A stretch of DNA of 64,000 bases from Rothia nasimurium (GTDB lineage Bacteria > Actinomycetota > Actinomycetes > Actinomycetales > Micrococcaceae): contig NZ_CAKMTJ010000007.1 in NCBI RefSeq assembly GCF_928392795.1, positions 62,001-126,000 of the forward strand, in the 5' to 3' direction. The position numbers and the translations under genes were made by a program. The notes under the pieces are model-generated. The model had not been told where the DNA came from, did not search any database, and was given only the letters and a program-made list of their open reading frames with translations. Below, one piece after another: positions 9,309 to 18,682 of the stretch (positions are counted from its first letter, which is position 1; every line of letters starts with the position of its first letter).

Positions 9309-10234
9309 ACCGCAGGAGAAACAAAAGCCTGGCTGATCTTACCCTCATAGTGCTCGTGATAGGTCTAGCGGTATTCCTGCTGCACGACCGTTGGCCGGCT
9401 GCACACCGGGCCCCTGATAACTGGCAGTGGATTACCTGCGATGTAGGCCAGGGGGACGCCCACCTCATCCGCACCGGCCAGCGATCGGCCTACCTTCTCG
9501 ATACCGGCAACGATTACTCGGCCCTCAAGTCCTGCCTCGACTGGGCCGGGGTAGACCAGCTGGAAGCTGTGCTCATAACCCACGCCCATAGCGACCACGA
9601 TGGGGTACTACAACAGGTTCAAAGTGACTTCGCCCAGCCGACGCTGGTGACGTCGCCCCATTACAGCAGACAGGGGCAACAGACCCCGGTCGCACAAGGA
9701 ACAGCTGCCTATCGGCTTTCTACGGGCTCGGCCTTCCCAGCAGAGTCCGTTACCGCAGGGCAGCACGAGGCAGCCGGTCAGCCCCTGGGCCGGGTGCTCT
9801 GGCCCCCGGCCCAGGCCCAGAGGATTCCCGGCGCAACCGGCTCCTCTAGCTGGATCAACAATTCCTCCCTCGTCATCCACTGGTCTCTACCTGCCAGGGA
9901 GACCGGCCAGAGGCCGCTGACCGTGCTCACCACGGGGGATCTTGAAGCGGACGCCGCCCACCGGCTTCTTGCCGAATCGGCAGGGCAGGTGCCTGCCGAC
10001 GTCCTTAAAATAGCCCACCACGGCTCGGCGGGCAGCGGCACCGACCTGATCATCGCAGCCAGCCCCTCCCTAGCGCTCATCCCTGTGGGAGCAGGCAACA
10101 GTTATGGGCACCCGCATGAGAGTATTCTCAGCTTCCTGAACCAACGTTCTATCCCCGCTGCCCGCACAGACCTTTCGGGGCATCTGGCGCTGACCACCAG
10201 TGACCGGGGGATTGAGGTGACCGCCTCCGGCTAA
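9305..10234 (+). CDS. Metallo-beta-lactamase protein, detached ComEC C-terminal domain
   Basis: A 309-residue protein with one N-terminal membrane helix (LIVLVIGLAVFLLHDRW) followed by a metallo-beta-lactamase fold. The metal-binding motif HAHSDHDG (about residue 93) is intact, with CDVGQGDAHLI and LLDTGND upstream and LKIAHHGSAGSG downstream; these are the sequences normally found at the C-terminus of ComEC. It probably acts outside the membrane as the nuclease-like domain of the DNA uptake channel. The GTG start overlaps the comEC stop, and the membrane anchor would place the domain on the same face as in fused proteins. Confidence 0.88.
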   Translation: MNRRRNKSLADLTLIVLVIGLAVFLLHDRWPAAHRAPDNWQWITCDVGQGDAHLIRTGQRSAYLLDTGNDYSALKSCLDWAGVDQLEAVLITHAHSDHDGVLQQVQSDFAQPTLVTSPHYSRQGQQTPVAQGTAAYRLSTGSAFPAESVTAGQHEAAGQPLGRVLWPPAQAQRIPGATGSSSWINNSSLVIHWSLPARETGQRPLTVLTTGDLEADAAHRLLAESAGQVPADVLKIAHHGSAGSGTDLIIAASPSLALIPVGAGNSYGHPHESILSFLNQRSIPAARTDLSGHLALTTSDRGIEVTASG

Positions 10235-10288
10235 ACCTGCACAAAAGCGCTTTATCTGACAAGATAGAAAGGCACCCAAGGAGGATAC

Positions 10289-11296
10289 ATGGCACGCACA
10301 CCCCGCACCCGCTCAGCTGGGCCAGATAACGGCTGGCGATCGGTTCCGCTTGCTCCACTCGTTTTGCTCTACGGCCCCGAAGAATACTTTGCTTCCCGGG
10401 CCACCCAGCGGCTCCGCCAGCTCTTTGAAGAGGCCCACGGCAGCTACGAACTCACCAGCCTTTCGGCCAAAGATTACCGGGCCGGGCAGCTAGACGTCCT
10501 TGCCAGCCCCTCACTTTTCGACGAACCCAAAATCATTGAGGTCACCCAGGTGGCCTCCATGAGCGACGCCTTCCTGCAGGACGCTCTTGCCTATGCCGCT
10601 GCACCCCACGACTCCACCCTGGTGATACTGCACCACGCAGGCGGTAACAGGGGCAAAAAGCTCATTGATACCATCAAGGCCAATAAGTCCTACCCGGTGG
10701 TCGAGTGTAAGGCCCTTAAGAATGAACGCGACCGGCTGGATTTCGTCATTTACGAGTTCCGCTCAGCCCAGCGCTCTATTGACCCGCCCGCAGCGGCAGC
10801 TCTCGCGGCAGCAACCAGTGATATCTCAGAACTAGCCTCGGCTGCCCGCCAGCTCATTGCAGATGAGCCGGGTACCATCACTGTAGACACCATCGACCGC
10901 TACTTTGGCGGCCGTACCGAGGTCACCGCCTTTAAGGTGGGCGATGCTGCGGTAGCTGGCAACAGCAGGGAAGCCATTAAACTGCTCCGCCAGGCGATCG
11001 ATACCGGAAGCGATCCTATCCCCATCCTGGGTGCCCTGGCTGCCCGCATGCGCAACATTGCCAAAGTGCACGGGGTGCGCGGCAACTCCAACCAGCTGGC
11101 GGGTGACCTTAAGATGGCTCCCTGGCAGGTAGAAGCTGCCCAGCGGGATTCCCGCAGGTATGCGCCTGCCGACCTGGCTCGCGTCCTTGCCCTGCTGGCC
11201 GATACCGATGCCCAGCTCAAGGGCGAGAATCTTGACTCTTTCTACCCCCTAGAAAAAGCCGTCCTGGCTATTTCCCAGGCCTCCCGCACCCACTAG
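10289..11296 (+). CDS. holA: DNA polymerase III subunit delta
   Basis: A 335-residue clamp-loader delta subunit, which opens the beta sliding clamp. The N-terminus LVLLYGPEEYFASRA is the degenerate nucleotide-binding region typical of HolA (no Walker A lysine), and the C-terminal helical part (VGDAAVAGNSREAIKLLRQA; QLKGENLDSFYPLEKAVLAI) matches the family. A strong AAGGAGG ribosome-binding site stands six bases before the ATG. The comEA-comEC-holA-rpsT order is widely conserved in Gram-positive bacteria, which supports the call. A terminator shared with convergent rpsT follows. Confidence 0.93.
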   Translation: MARTPRTRSAGPDNGWRSVPLAPLVLLYGPEEYFASRATQRLRQLFEEAHGSYELTSLSAKDYRAGQLDVLASPSLFDEPKIIEVTQVASMSDAFLQDALAYAAAPHDSTLVILHHAGGNRGKKLIDTIKANKSYPVVECKALKNERDRLDFVIYEFRSAQRSIDPPAAAALAAATSDISELASAARQLIADEPGTITVDTIDRYFGGRTEVTAFKVGDAAVAGNSREAIKLLRQAIDTGSDPIPILGALAARMRNIAKVHGVRGNSNQLAGDLKMAPWQVEAAQRDSRRYAPADLARVLALLADTDAQLKGENLDSFYPLEKAVLAISQASRTH

Positions 11297-11314
11297 CGGC
11301 AGGCCAAGAAAGCA

Positions 11315-11350
11315 CAAGGCCCCGCTCCCATGAAAGGGAGCGGGGCCTTG
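11315..11350. terminator. Bidirectional hairpin between holA and rpsT
   Basis: A perfect 15-bp stem, CAAGGCCCCGCTCCC (11315-11329) with its complement at 11336-11350, and an ATGAAA loop. The genes on both sides converge here. There is no long T-run. Confidence 0.75.
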
Positions 11351-11397
11351 CGTCACTTCGCTCTTAGACGCCGGCTAGAGGTGCCGGAATATAGAAC

Positions 11398-11661
11398 TTA
11401 GGAAAGCTTGTTGACGAGAACGGTCAGACCGGACTTCTTGTTAGCTGCGTTCTTCTTGTGCAGAACACCCTTAGAAACAGCCTTGTCCAGCTTGCGGTTC
11501 GCAACACGAAGAGCTTCAGTTGCTGCTTCAACGTTCTGAGCTTCAACTGCCTCGTTGACCTTACGGATGGAGGTCTTGAGATCTGACTTGATTGCGTTGT
11601 TGCGCAGACGAGCCTTCTCGTTGGTGAGGATGCGCTTCTTCTGGGACTTGATGTTAGCCAC
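11398..11661 (-). CDS. rpsT: 30S ribosomal protein S20
   Basis: An 87-residue, lysine-rich protein that binds 16S rRNA during small-subunit assembly. [21 protein letters not shown] at the N-terminus and [18 protein letters not shown] near the C-terminus are family signatures, and length is normal. It is transcribed alone and converges on holA. Its upstream side is a 392-base gene-free stretch. Confidence 0.98.
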   Translation of the reverse strand: MANIKSQKKRILTNEKARLRNNAIKSDLKTSIRKVNEAVEAQNVEAATEALRVANRKLDKAVSKGVLHKKNAANKKSGLTVLVNKLS

Positions 11662-12053
11662 GATTAAAAACTTTCTGTTTTTGTCTAATTGGTCGGTGAG
11701 GGCTGCGCTGACCGGTCATCGACTGAGCGGCGTGGGGATGCCTATGGCAACCAGTCAGCAGTGCCCGATGACCATCGGACACACAAGGGTTAACTTTATC
11801 AGCTCCGCCCCAGCTTGGGGCAGAGATATAAGCAACAATTTTTCTTAGTCTACGTCAGGTTGAGTGGAGCAGGCTCGCAGCGAAGCTGCTGGCTTCGGGG
11901 CTGGCATGAATCACTAGTGATGAGCACCGAGATTCCGAGCGCGCGAGGAAAACAAATCTCGGCGCGAATCTGGCGAGCCTGCGAGCCAGCTAGCGAACCA
12001 GCGAGAGGGTCGGCAGCGAGCGCGAGCCTGTGTAACCCCTTTGAGCAAGTCTC
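11662..12053. other. Gene-free stretch with inverted repeats
   Basis: Between two minus-strand genes. It must contain the rpsT promoter. It also holds a small GCCCCA/TGGGGC hairpin (about 11807-11821) and a longer-range inverted repeat: CAGGCTCGC at 11870-11878 is complementary to GCGAGCCTG at both 11973-11981 and 12022-12030. The stretch 11971-12030 is built from repeated CGAGCC/CGAACC/GCGAG words. I see no convincing small gene. Confidence 0.5.
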
Positions 12054-12698
12054 TTAGCGACGGCGGTAGGCTTCGGCGATGAAGTCGAAGGTTGCACGGT
12101 CCATGATGGCTCCTTCACGGCGGATACCGTTCGGGTTGAGCTGGATGACCCGGTTGAGCTTGACCTCGGAGTCTCGCCCTTCCTTGTCCCATACGCCTGC
12201 GCCGATGTCCAGGTAGTTGGGGTCGACGGTGCGGGAGTTGGAGTGGTCCTTGCTGGTGAGCATCAGCCCTAGAAGGTAGGAACCGGAGCGTCCGATGACC
12301 AGGACAGGGCGGTCCTTGCCCTGGCTGTAGTCCTCTTCGAAGGGGACCCAGGCCCAGACGACTTCGCCGGGGTCGGCGTCGCCGTCGAGAGCGGGGGAGT
12401 AGTCAAAGGATACCGAGCCGAAGTAGTCGCCGGGGTAGCCGCCCTGTTCCCAGCTTCCGGTGGATTGACCGGCAGGGGTCTGCTGGCTACTGCCGGGGCC
12501 GAAAGTACCAAAATTGCCGTTGCCGGCGTCTGGACGCTGCTGGGTGCGCGTGCCGGCCTGGCTCCCACTGCTAGAGGGGCGGGAACCTGTGCCTTGCTGC
12601 TTATTCTTCTGGTTCTGGTACTTGTTCCATTCCCGGTAGATGCGCTGGCCGATGTTCAGTGCCTGCTGGATGGTTCGCATGTTGATCTTCATGGTCAC
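12054..12698 (-). CDS. PemK/MazF-like protein with long low-complexity N-terminus
   Basis: A 214-residue protein whose C-terminal 115 residues resemble the PemK/MazF toxin fold: DPGEVVWAWVPFEED, then KDRPVLVIGR, then LMLTSKDH and a basic end with VKLNRVIQL. The first 100 residues are a basic helix followed by a Gln/Ser/Gly-rich, probably disordered stretch. MazF toxins are sequence-specific ribonucleases, but there is no antitoxin gene next to it: the upstream neighbour is divergent lepA and the downstream is rpsT. It may therefore be a housekeeping PemK-like protein rather than a toxin. The start could be GTG at 12698 or ATG two codons later. Confidence 0.7.
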   Translation of the reverse strand: MTMKINMRTIQQALNIGQRIYREWNKYQNQKNKQQGTGSRPSSSGSQAGTRTQQRPDAGNGNFGTFGPGSSQQTPAGQSTGSWEQGGYPGDYFGSVSFDYSPALDGDADPGEVVWAWVPFEEDYSQGKDRPVLVIGRSGSYLLGLMLTSKDHSNSRTVDPNYLDIGAGVWDKEGRDSEVKLNRVIQLNPNGIRREGAIMDRATFDFIAEAYRRR

Positions 12699-12835
12699 TA
12701 CAATAATCGCTGCTCATCGGCGCGCGAGCAGACACGCACCGGCTAAATGTGAGAAACTGGTTAACTGATTTCTACCGTCAGAGACCCGGTAGGCTCCCAT
12801 GAGCTTTCTGAGAGTCGTGAAAGGACCCAACCCAC

Positions 12836-14692
12836 GTGTCACCCTTGGCGACCAACCCGCCCAAACCGGCGGCCACTGACCCTTCCGTTATCCGTAACTT
12901 CTGCATCATTGCGCATATTGACCACGGTAAGTCCACCCTGGCTGACCGCATGCTGCAGGCCACCGGCGTGGTTACTCCGCGCGAGATGAAGGCCCAGTAC
13001 CTTGACCGCATGGATATCGAGCGTGAGCGCGGTATCACTATTAAGTCCCAGGCTGTTCGTATGCCCTGGGAGGTGGACGGCGTCAACTATGCCCTGAACA
13101 TGATTGATACCCCCGGTCACGTGGACTTCACCTACGAGGTCTCCCGTTCTCTGGCTGCGTGTGAGGGTGCCCTGCTGCTGGTGGATGCTGCTCAGGGTAT
13201 TGAGGCTCAGACCCTGGCTAACCTCTACCTGGCTATGGAAAATGACCTGACCATTATTCCGGTGCTCAACAAGATTGACCTTCCGGCTGCCCAGCCCGAT
13301 AAGTATGCCGAGGAGCTGGCTAACCTGATTGGCGTTGAGCCTGAGGATGTGCTGCGGGTTTCGGGTAAGACCGGTGAGGGCGTACCCGAGCTGCTGGACC
13401 GTATCGTTGAGCTGCTGCCCGCGCCCGAGGGTCAGGCTGATGCCCCCGCTCGCGCCATGATTTTTGACTCTGTCTACGATTCCTACCGCGGTGTGGTCAC
13501 CTACGTTCGTGTGGTGGACGGCAAGCTGGAACCCCGCCAGAAGATTAAGATGATGTCTACCGGTGCAGAGCATGACCTGCTGGAAATCGGTGTGATTTCT
13601 CCCGAGCCCAAGCCGACCGACGGCCTGGGCGTGGGCGAGGTAGGCTATCTGATTACCGGTGTGAAGGACGTCCGCCTGTCCCGCGTGGGTGATACCGTCA
13701 CCGGTGCTCACAAGCCTGCCGCAGAAGAGCTGGGTGGCTACGAGGATCCCAAGCCCATGGTTTTCTCTGGTCTCTTCCCGATTGACGGCTCTGACTACCC
13801 GGCTCTGCGTGACGCCCTCGATAAGCTGCAGCTCAACGACGCCGCCCTGATTTACGAGCCTGAGACCTCTGCGGCTCTGGGCTTTGGTTTCCGCTGTGGC
13901 TTCCTGGGTCTGCTCCACCTTGAAATTGTGCGTGAGCGCCTAGAACGCGAGTTCAACCTCGACCTGATTTCTACTGCCCCCAACGTTATTTATGACGTGG
14001 TCGATGAAGCGGGTAATGCCCAGCGAGTCACCAACCCTTCCGAGTTCCCCGAGGGTAAGGTCGCTACCATCCGCGAACCCATGGTGGCCTGTACCATCAT
14101 TGCCCCGAACGAGTTTGTGGGCGCGATTATGGAGCTGTGCCAGTCCCGCCGCGGCACCATGGGTGGCATGGACTACCTTTCCCAGGATCGCGTGGAACTG
14201 CGCTACCGCCTGCCGCTGGCCGAAATTGTCTTTGACTTCTTCGACCAGCTCAAGTCCAAGACCCGCGGTTATGCCTCCCTGGACTGGAAGTTTGACGGTG
14301 AGGAAGAAGCCGATCTGGTCAAGGTCGATATTCTGCTGCAGGGTGAGAAGGTTGACGCTTTCTCAGCTATTACCCACCGCGATAAGGCCTACTCTTACGG
14401 CGTGATGATGACCGGCAAGCTGCGTGAACTGATTCCTCGTCAGCAGTTCGAGGTGCCGATTCAGGCTGCTATTGGCTCTCGCATTATTGCCCGTGAGAAT
14501 ATTCGCGCTATGCGTAAGGACGTTCTCTCTAAGTGCTACGGTGGCGATATTTCGCGTAAGCGTAAGCTGCTGGAGAAGCAGAAGGAAGGTAAGAAGCGTA
14601 TGAAGATGGTGGGCCGTGTTGAGGTTCCCCAGGAAGCCTTCATCGCTGCCCTGTCTTCCGGTGAAGAAGGTAAGGACAAGGGCAAGAAGTAA
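12836..14692 (+). CDS. lepA: Elongation factor 4
   Basis: A 618-residue translational GTPase that acts on stalled or back-translocated ribosomes. G1 is AHIDHGKST (about residues 26-34), G3 is DTPGH and G4 is NKID; the C-terminal domain unique to LepA is present ([21 protein letters not shown]-like end). GTG start, with GAAAGGA about ten bases upstream. It overlaps hemW by one base (TAATG), so the pair is an operon, as in many actinobacteria. Confidence 0.97.
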   Translation: MSPLATNPPKPAATDPSVIRNFCIIAHIDHGKSTLADRMLQATGVVTPREMKAQYLDRMDIERERGITIKSQAVRMPWEVDGVNYALNMIDTPGHVDFTYEVSRSLAACEGALLLVDAAQGIEAQTLANLYLAMENDLTIIPVLNKIDLPAAQPDKYAEELANLIGVEPEDVLRVSGKTGEGVPELLDRIVELLPAPEGQADAPARAMIFDSVYDSYRGVVTYVRVVDGKLEPRQKIKMMSTGAEHDLLEIGVISPEPKPTDGLGVGEVGYLITGVKDVRLSRVGDTVTGAHKPAAEELGGYEDPKPMVFSGLFPIDGSDYPALRDALDKLQLNDAALIYEPETSAALGFGFRCGFLGLLHLEIVRERLEREFNLDLISTAPNVIYDVVDEAGNAQRVTNPSEFPEGKVATIREPMVACTIIAPNEFVGAIMELCQSRRGTMGGMDYLSQDRVELRYRLPLAEIVFDFFDQLKSKTRGYASLDWKFDGEEEADLVKVDILLQGEKVDAFSAITHRDKAYSYGVMMTGKLRELIPRQQFEVPIQAAIGSRIIARENIRAMRKDVLSKCYGGDISRKRKLLEKQKEGKKRMKMVGRVEVPQEAFIAALSSGEEGKDKGKK

Positions 14693-15942
14693 TGCCAGCC
14701 CAGCCCCTGGGCGCTCCAGCCCCTTTGGACGGCAGAATCCCCGTTGATTCTGCCGTCCACGGCGTTGAGCGCGATTTTTCTCTCTACGTGCACGTGCCCT
14801 TTTGCTCGGTACGGTGCGGCTACTGCGACTTCAATACCTACGCCACCGAGGATTTCGGCAACGGGGTGGGTTTGGGTACCTATGCCGAGGACGCCATCGC
14901 CGAGTTGCGCTTTGCCCGGCAGGTTTTGCGCGAGTCGGGTGTCGCTGACCGTCCGCTCTACTCTGTCTTTTTTGGCGGGGGCACCCCCACCAAGCTGCCT
15001 GCAACTGACCTTGTGAAGATTCTGCGCGAAGCGGTTGAGCTGTTTGGTGTAGAAGAGGGTGCTGAGGTAACGACCGAGGCCAACCCCGACTCGGTGACCC
15101 GCGAGGATCTTGAGACGCTGAAGGCCGGTGGCTTTACCCGGGTGTCCTTCGGTATGCAGTCGGTGGTACCTGAGGTGCTTGAGGTGCTTGATCGTACCCA
15201 CACTCCGGCGAATGTTCCCAAGGTGGTCGCCTGGGCTAAAGAGGTTGGGCTGCAGGTGTCGGTTGACCTGATTTACGGGTCACCGGGGGAGAGTCTGGCC
15301 CAGTGGGAGCAGTCGGTGCGGGCAGCGGTGTCGTATGCCCCCGACCATATTTCTGCCTATTCGCTCATCGTTGAAGAGGGCACCAAGCTGGCTGCCCAGA
15401 TTCGGCGGGGCGACTACACCATACCCGACGAAGACCTGATGGCAGATATGTACCTGCTGGCTGAGCAGATCTTCAATGAGGCCGGCTACCACTGGTATGA
15501 GGTGTCGAACTACGCCAAGTCACCTGAGTATCGTTCCCGCCATAACTATGCCTACTGGCGCAACCAGGATTGGTGGGGCATTGGTCCCGGCGCCCACTCG
15601 CATGTGAATGGTACCCGCTGGTGGAATCTCAAACACCCTGTACCCTATGCCAACCGAGTCCGGGCTGGCCAGAGCCCGGCTGCTGCCCGCGAGGTTTTGG
15701 GGGAGCAGACCCGTAGGTTTGAGGACATCATGCTACAGGTCAGGGTCATTGACGGCCTAGACATTTCCCGCCTGCTGGAGGGTGGCGATGCTGCCCGAAT
15801 CGAGGCGTCCCTGAACTGGCTTCAGGAGCAGGGTTTGATTGACCCCGAGGCGAGAGCGGGCGGACGCGTGCAGCTCACCCTCCAGGGGCGTCTGCTGGGC
15901 GACGCGGTGACCAGGGAGCTCCTCCCCGATATCGACAGCTAA
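14692..15942 (+). CDS. hemW: Radical SAM heme chaperone HemW
   Basis: A 416-residue radical SAM protein. The iron-sulfur motif C-x3-C-x2-C is in PFCSVRCGYCDFN (about residues 38-50), followed by FFGGGTPTKLP and the HemW/HemN block SFGMQSVVPEVLEVLDRTH. It was formerly called oxygen-independent coproporphyrinogen oxidase; HemW family members bind haem and hand it to acceptor proteins, which fits an organism rich in haem-containing respiratory complexes. It starts on the last base of lepA's stop codon. Confidence 0.9.
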   Translation: MPAQPLGAPAPLDGRIPVDSAVHGVERDFSLYVHVPFCSVRCGYCDFNTYATEDFGNGVGLGTYAEDAIAELRFARQVLRESGVADRPLYSVFFGGGTPTKLPATDLVKILREAVELFGVEEGAEVTTEANPDSVTREDLETLKAGGFTRVSFGMQSVVPEVLEVLDRTHTPANVPKVVAWAKEVGLQVSVDLIYGSPGESLAQWEQSVRAAVSYAPDHISAYSLIVEEGTKLAAQIRRGDYTIPDEDLMADMYLLAEQIFNEAGYHWYEVSNYAKSPEYRSRHNYAYWRNQDWWGIGPGAHSHVNGTRWWNLKHPVPYANRVRAGQSPAAAREVLGEQTRRFEDIMLQVRVIDGLDISRLLEGGDAARIEASLNWLQEQGLIDPEARAGGRVQLTLQGRLLGDAVTRELLPDIDS

Positions 15943-15974
15943 CTACTTTGCCCCACCAGGGGGGGGAAACGAAA

Positions 15975-16008
15975 GGGGCGGTCTGACTCAGCTGAGTCAG
16001 ACCGCCCC
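15975..16008. terminator. Palindromic terminator between hemW and DUF4870 gene
   Basis: A fully symmetric 34-bp palindrome, GGGGCGGTCTGACTCAG followed by its exact complement, flanked by AA on the left and CTT on the right. It sits between convergent genes and probably serves both. Confidence 0.75.
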
Positions 16009-16033
16009 CTTCATGTTCTAGAAGCCCGGGTGC

Positions 16034-16450
16034 CTACTTACCGCGGCGAGTGAGCTTGCTGAAAAGACGGGTATTGCCCTTGTACTGGTAGGGGTTACCG
16101 CGGGTTACCTTAATACCGGCAATGAGGGCTGAAATAGCCAGGTAGGTCCAGGCCAGGGCAGCGATGAGGCCGAAGAGCCAGCCGATAGCCGGAATGTTGC
16201 TGAGCATAATTGAGACAGCCAGAACCAGGGTGGGTAGCAGGGTGAAGTCGAGAGCTTCACGGGATTCCTGCTCGGTGAAGGGGCCGCGGCCTCGGTAGAG
16301 GTAGTAGATGACGGCCGCGGGAATACAACCTAGCACGCCCCCAAAGTGTGCAGCGGTTGCGATATTTCGGTCTGCGCTAACAGACAGGTGTGCAGCGGTT
16401 GCAGGTGACCCCTTATAGGCGGTCGAGGAAGGTGCTGATGCGGTCTTCAA
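16034..16450 (-). CDS. DUF4870 membrane protein
   Basis: A 138-residue protein with three or four membrane segments. The core NIATAAHFGGVLGCIPAAVIYYLY and REALDFTLLPTLVLAVSIML is the DUF4870 (Tic20-like) pattern: helix, loop with FTEQESREAL-type motif, paired helices. Function is unknown for the family. The chosen start is TTG at 16448-16450, preceded by AAAGAGAAG; the first 25 residues are Ser/Ala/Thr-rich and an internal start is possible. Ends in a basic tail KLTRRGK, typical of the cytoplasmic side. Confidence 0.75.
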   Translation of the reverse strand: MKTASAPSSTAYKGSPATAAHLSVSADRNIATAAHFGGVLGCIPAAVIYYLYRGRGPFTEQESREALDFTLLPTLVLAVSIMLSNIPAIGWLFGLIAALAWTYLAISALIAGIKVTRGNPYQYKGNTRLFSKLTRRGK

Positions 16451-16608
16451 GAATTCTTCTCTTTGAGGTTGAAAGGGCGAATGAGTGATGTGCGGGCTGT
16501 GATCCCATCAAACACAATTTTAGTCAAAGCTAGGGGAGGGCGGTATATGTGAAGCCTACGAATTTATGGGGGAGTAGGACGATATTTGTCACACCGCCTG
16601 TACCCGCT

Positions 16609-17499
16609 TTAGCCTGCGGCCCCGTCAAGGGTGACGAAGTCAATGAGGTGTTCCACCGGCCCTAAGAGACTTGGCTCAAGGTCGGTGTAGGAATTGACCC
16701 TCTTGAGAATGGAATCCCAGCCGGCGCGGACGTCCTCGGGGGTCTCTGCCGCTCGGCCGAAACGCCGCAGTATGCCGGTCTTCCAGTCTTCCCCGCGGGG
16801 AACTTCGGGCCAGGCCTGTAAGCCCAATACCTGGGGCTTGACGGCCTGCCAGATATCCACAAAGGGGTGGCCCACAATCAGCACGTTATCGCGGGCACCG
16901 GCCACGGCCATGGCCTCTTGCGCGATGCGCTCTTCCTTACTTCCTGCCACCAGGTGGTCTACCAGAATTCCGAGTTTGCGGTGGGAGGCCGGGCCAAAAC
17001 CTGCAACTGCTGCGGCGAGATCGTCGACCCCGTGCAGGGGTTCCACCACAATACCCTCAACCCGTAGGTCGTGGCCCCAGACCTTTTCAATGAGCTCGGC
17101 ATCGTGTACGCCCTCCACCCAGATACGGCTGGCCCTGGCTGTCCGTGCCGGAGCGTTCTCCACCGCAACCGACCCCGACCGAGAAACCTGCCGTGTAACG
17201 GTCTTAGGTTTCTGTTGAGGTTTGGTTAGATCAATGCTGCGGCCCTCAAGCAAAAAACCCGGACCCAGGGGGAAGAACTTGATACGGCCCCGCCGGTCTT
17301 CGAGGCCCACTTGAGGGCCGGACGCCGTAGCCCGCAGGGTCACTGCCGCCCCCACAAAGCCGGTGGCGGCGTCCTCTAGCACCATGCCGGGGGCAAGAGG
17401 TACCTTGGGCAGGGCAGGACGGTGGGAGGTGAGGTCAGCCTGACCCCAGGTATCGCGGTAGTCCATCGGTGTGTCTCTCACTCTCTCATCCAGGGGCAT
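16609..17499 (-). CDS. DUF3097 family protein
   Basis: A 296-residue actinobacterial protein of unknown function. The N-terminal half is beta-rich (PGMVLEDAATGFVGAAVTLR). The second half begins IWVEGVHDAELIEKVWGHD and continues VVEPLHGVDDL; the acidic VEG-x-HDAE and xGxDDL pattern resembles a Toprim metal-binding site, which is my inference. Later segments (LGILVDHLVAGSKEE; NVLIVGHPFVDIWQAVKP) are strongly family-like. It is divergent from hrcA with about 140 bases between them, a conserved neighbourhood in this group. Confidence 0.75.
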   Translation of the reverse strand: MPLDERVRDTPMDYRDTWGQADLTSHRPALPKVPLAPGMVLEDAATGFVGAAVTLRATASGPQVGLEDRRGRIKFFPLGPGFLLEGRSIDLTKPQQKPKTVTRQVSRSGSVAVENAPARTARASRIWVEGVHDAELIEKVWGHDLRVEGIVVEPLHGVDDLAAAVAGFGPASHRKLGILVDHLVAGSKEERIAQEAMAVAGARDNVLIVGHPFVDIWQAVKPQVLGLQAWPEVPRGEDWKTGILRRFGRAAETPEDVRAGWDSILKRVNSYTDLEPSLLGPVEHLIDFVTLDGAAG

Positions 17500-17558
17500 T
17501 AGCCGTCAGCGTACCGAGTTCTGATTCTAGTTCAGTGGTATTAGAGTTAACGGGTAAC

Positions 17559-17585
17559 TTAGCACTCAAGGTCATCAAGTGCTAA
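17559..17585. promoter_or_regulatory. CIRCE operator (HrcA binding site)
   Basis: TTAGCACTC, nine bases, AAGTGCTAA. This matches the CIRCE consensus (TTAGCACTC-N9-GAGTGCTAA) with one mismatch. It lies 58 bases before the hrcA start, so HrcA should repress its own operon and release it on heat shock. Confidence 0.92.
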
Positions 17586-17643
17586 CCTAGCCCCGCAGAC
17601 CTCTTCGCCCACCAGGCGAAGACCTATGAGCCCAGGAGGTGCC

Positions 17644-18636
17644 GTGAACCACCCGAGACGCTTGCAAGTTCTGCAAGCCATCGTCGAAGAATACGTGCAC
17701 ACCCGTGAGCCCGTGGGGTCTAAAACCCTGCTTGAGCGGCATCAGCTGGGGGTTTCCAGCGCCACCGTGCGTAACGATATGGCGGCCCTCGAGGAGCAGG
17801 GTCTGATCCAGGCTCCTCATGCCAGTGCCGGGCGGGTCCCCACCGACCGGGGCTACCGCCTTTTCGTTGACCAGATATCGTCCCTACAGCCCCTCTCTAA
17901 CGCTGAAAAACGGGCGATTCGAACCCTGCTCGATAGTGCCGAAAGCGTTGATGAGATGATGAAGACCAGCGTGCGTCTACTCTCATCGCTCACCCACCAG
18001 GTAGCTATGGTGCAGTACCCCACCGGCCCGGCTACCAGCGTGCGCCATATCGAGCTGGTCTCCCTCTCCAGCACCACGGTTCTGCTGATTCTTATTACCG
18101 ACTCCGGCCAGGTAAACCAGCGCACCCTCACCCTTGCCCACAGCCCCGAAGAGCTTGCAGTAGCCCGCCAGCAGCTCCTTGACCTCTACGCCAACCGTAC
18201 GCTCGACAGCATAGCCGCAGCACCGGCGTCCGCCCCCGGCAATAACCTGCTCGGCCCCCTCACCGAGGCCCTGCACCTACTCGCAGCCCAGGGTGCCTCT
18301 TCTCAGGTGCTGATTGCGGGCACCTCCTACCTTGCCGCCTCGACCGTAGATTTCAGGGGCAGCATCGCCCCGGTGCTCGATGCCCTAGAAGAACAGGTTG
18401 TGCTACTCAAACTACTCACCGACCTAGACCACGATGAACGCGGATTTGCCGTGAGTATCGGCTCTGAGAACCGCAGCGAATCCCTAGCCGAAACCTCGGT
18501 CGTCGCCAGTAGCTACGGGCCCGGGGGAGCTGCCCACGTGGGAGTCGTTGGCCCCACCCGCATGGACTACACCAGCACCGTCTCCAAGGTCAACGCCGTA
18601 GCCCGCTACCTATCCAAGATTTTGGGCCAGGCCTAG
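17644..18636 (+). CDS. hrcA: Heat-inducible transcription repressor HrcA
   Basis: A 330-residue repressor of class I heat-shock genes. The N-terminal winged helix is seen in [25 protein letters not shown] and [18 protein letters not shown]; the rest is the HrcA dimerisation domain, ending with the family block [25 protein letters not shown] prefer GTG at 17644 because AGGAGG lies four bases upstream and the conserved region starts directly; an in-frame ATG at 17626 would add six residues. A CIRCE site upstream indicates autoregulation. Confidence 0.95.
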   Translation: MNHPRRLQVLQAIVEEYVHTREPVGSKTLLERHQLGVSSATVRNDMAALEEQGLIQAPHASAGRVPTDRGYRLFVDQISSLQPLSNAEKRAIRTLLDSAESVDEMMKTSVRLLSSLTHQVAMVQYPTGPATSVRHIELVSLSSTTVLLILITDSGQVNQRTLTLAHSPEELAVARQQLLDLYANRTLDSIAAAPASAPGNNLLGPLTEALHLLAAQGASSQVLIAGTSYLAASTVDFRGSIAPVLDALEEQVVLLKLLTDLDHDERGFAVSIGSENRSESLAETSVVASSYGPGGAAHVGVVGPTRMDYTSTVSKVNAVARYLSKILGQA

Positions 18637-18682
18637 CCCTGCGCCTACCCCCTTTAAACCAGCCCATCGAAAGAGAGAACCA

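Noticed and set aside
12054-12698. Complete toxin-antitoxin pair
   Set aside because: No antitoxin-like small gene on either side; neighbours are rpsT and lepA.
12839-13918. 359-residue frame antisense to lepA
   Set aside because: Composition reflects the complement of lepA codons; lepA is unmistakable.
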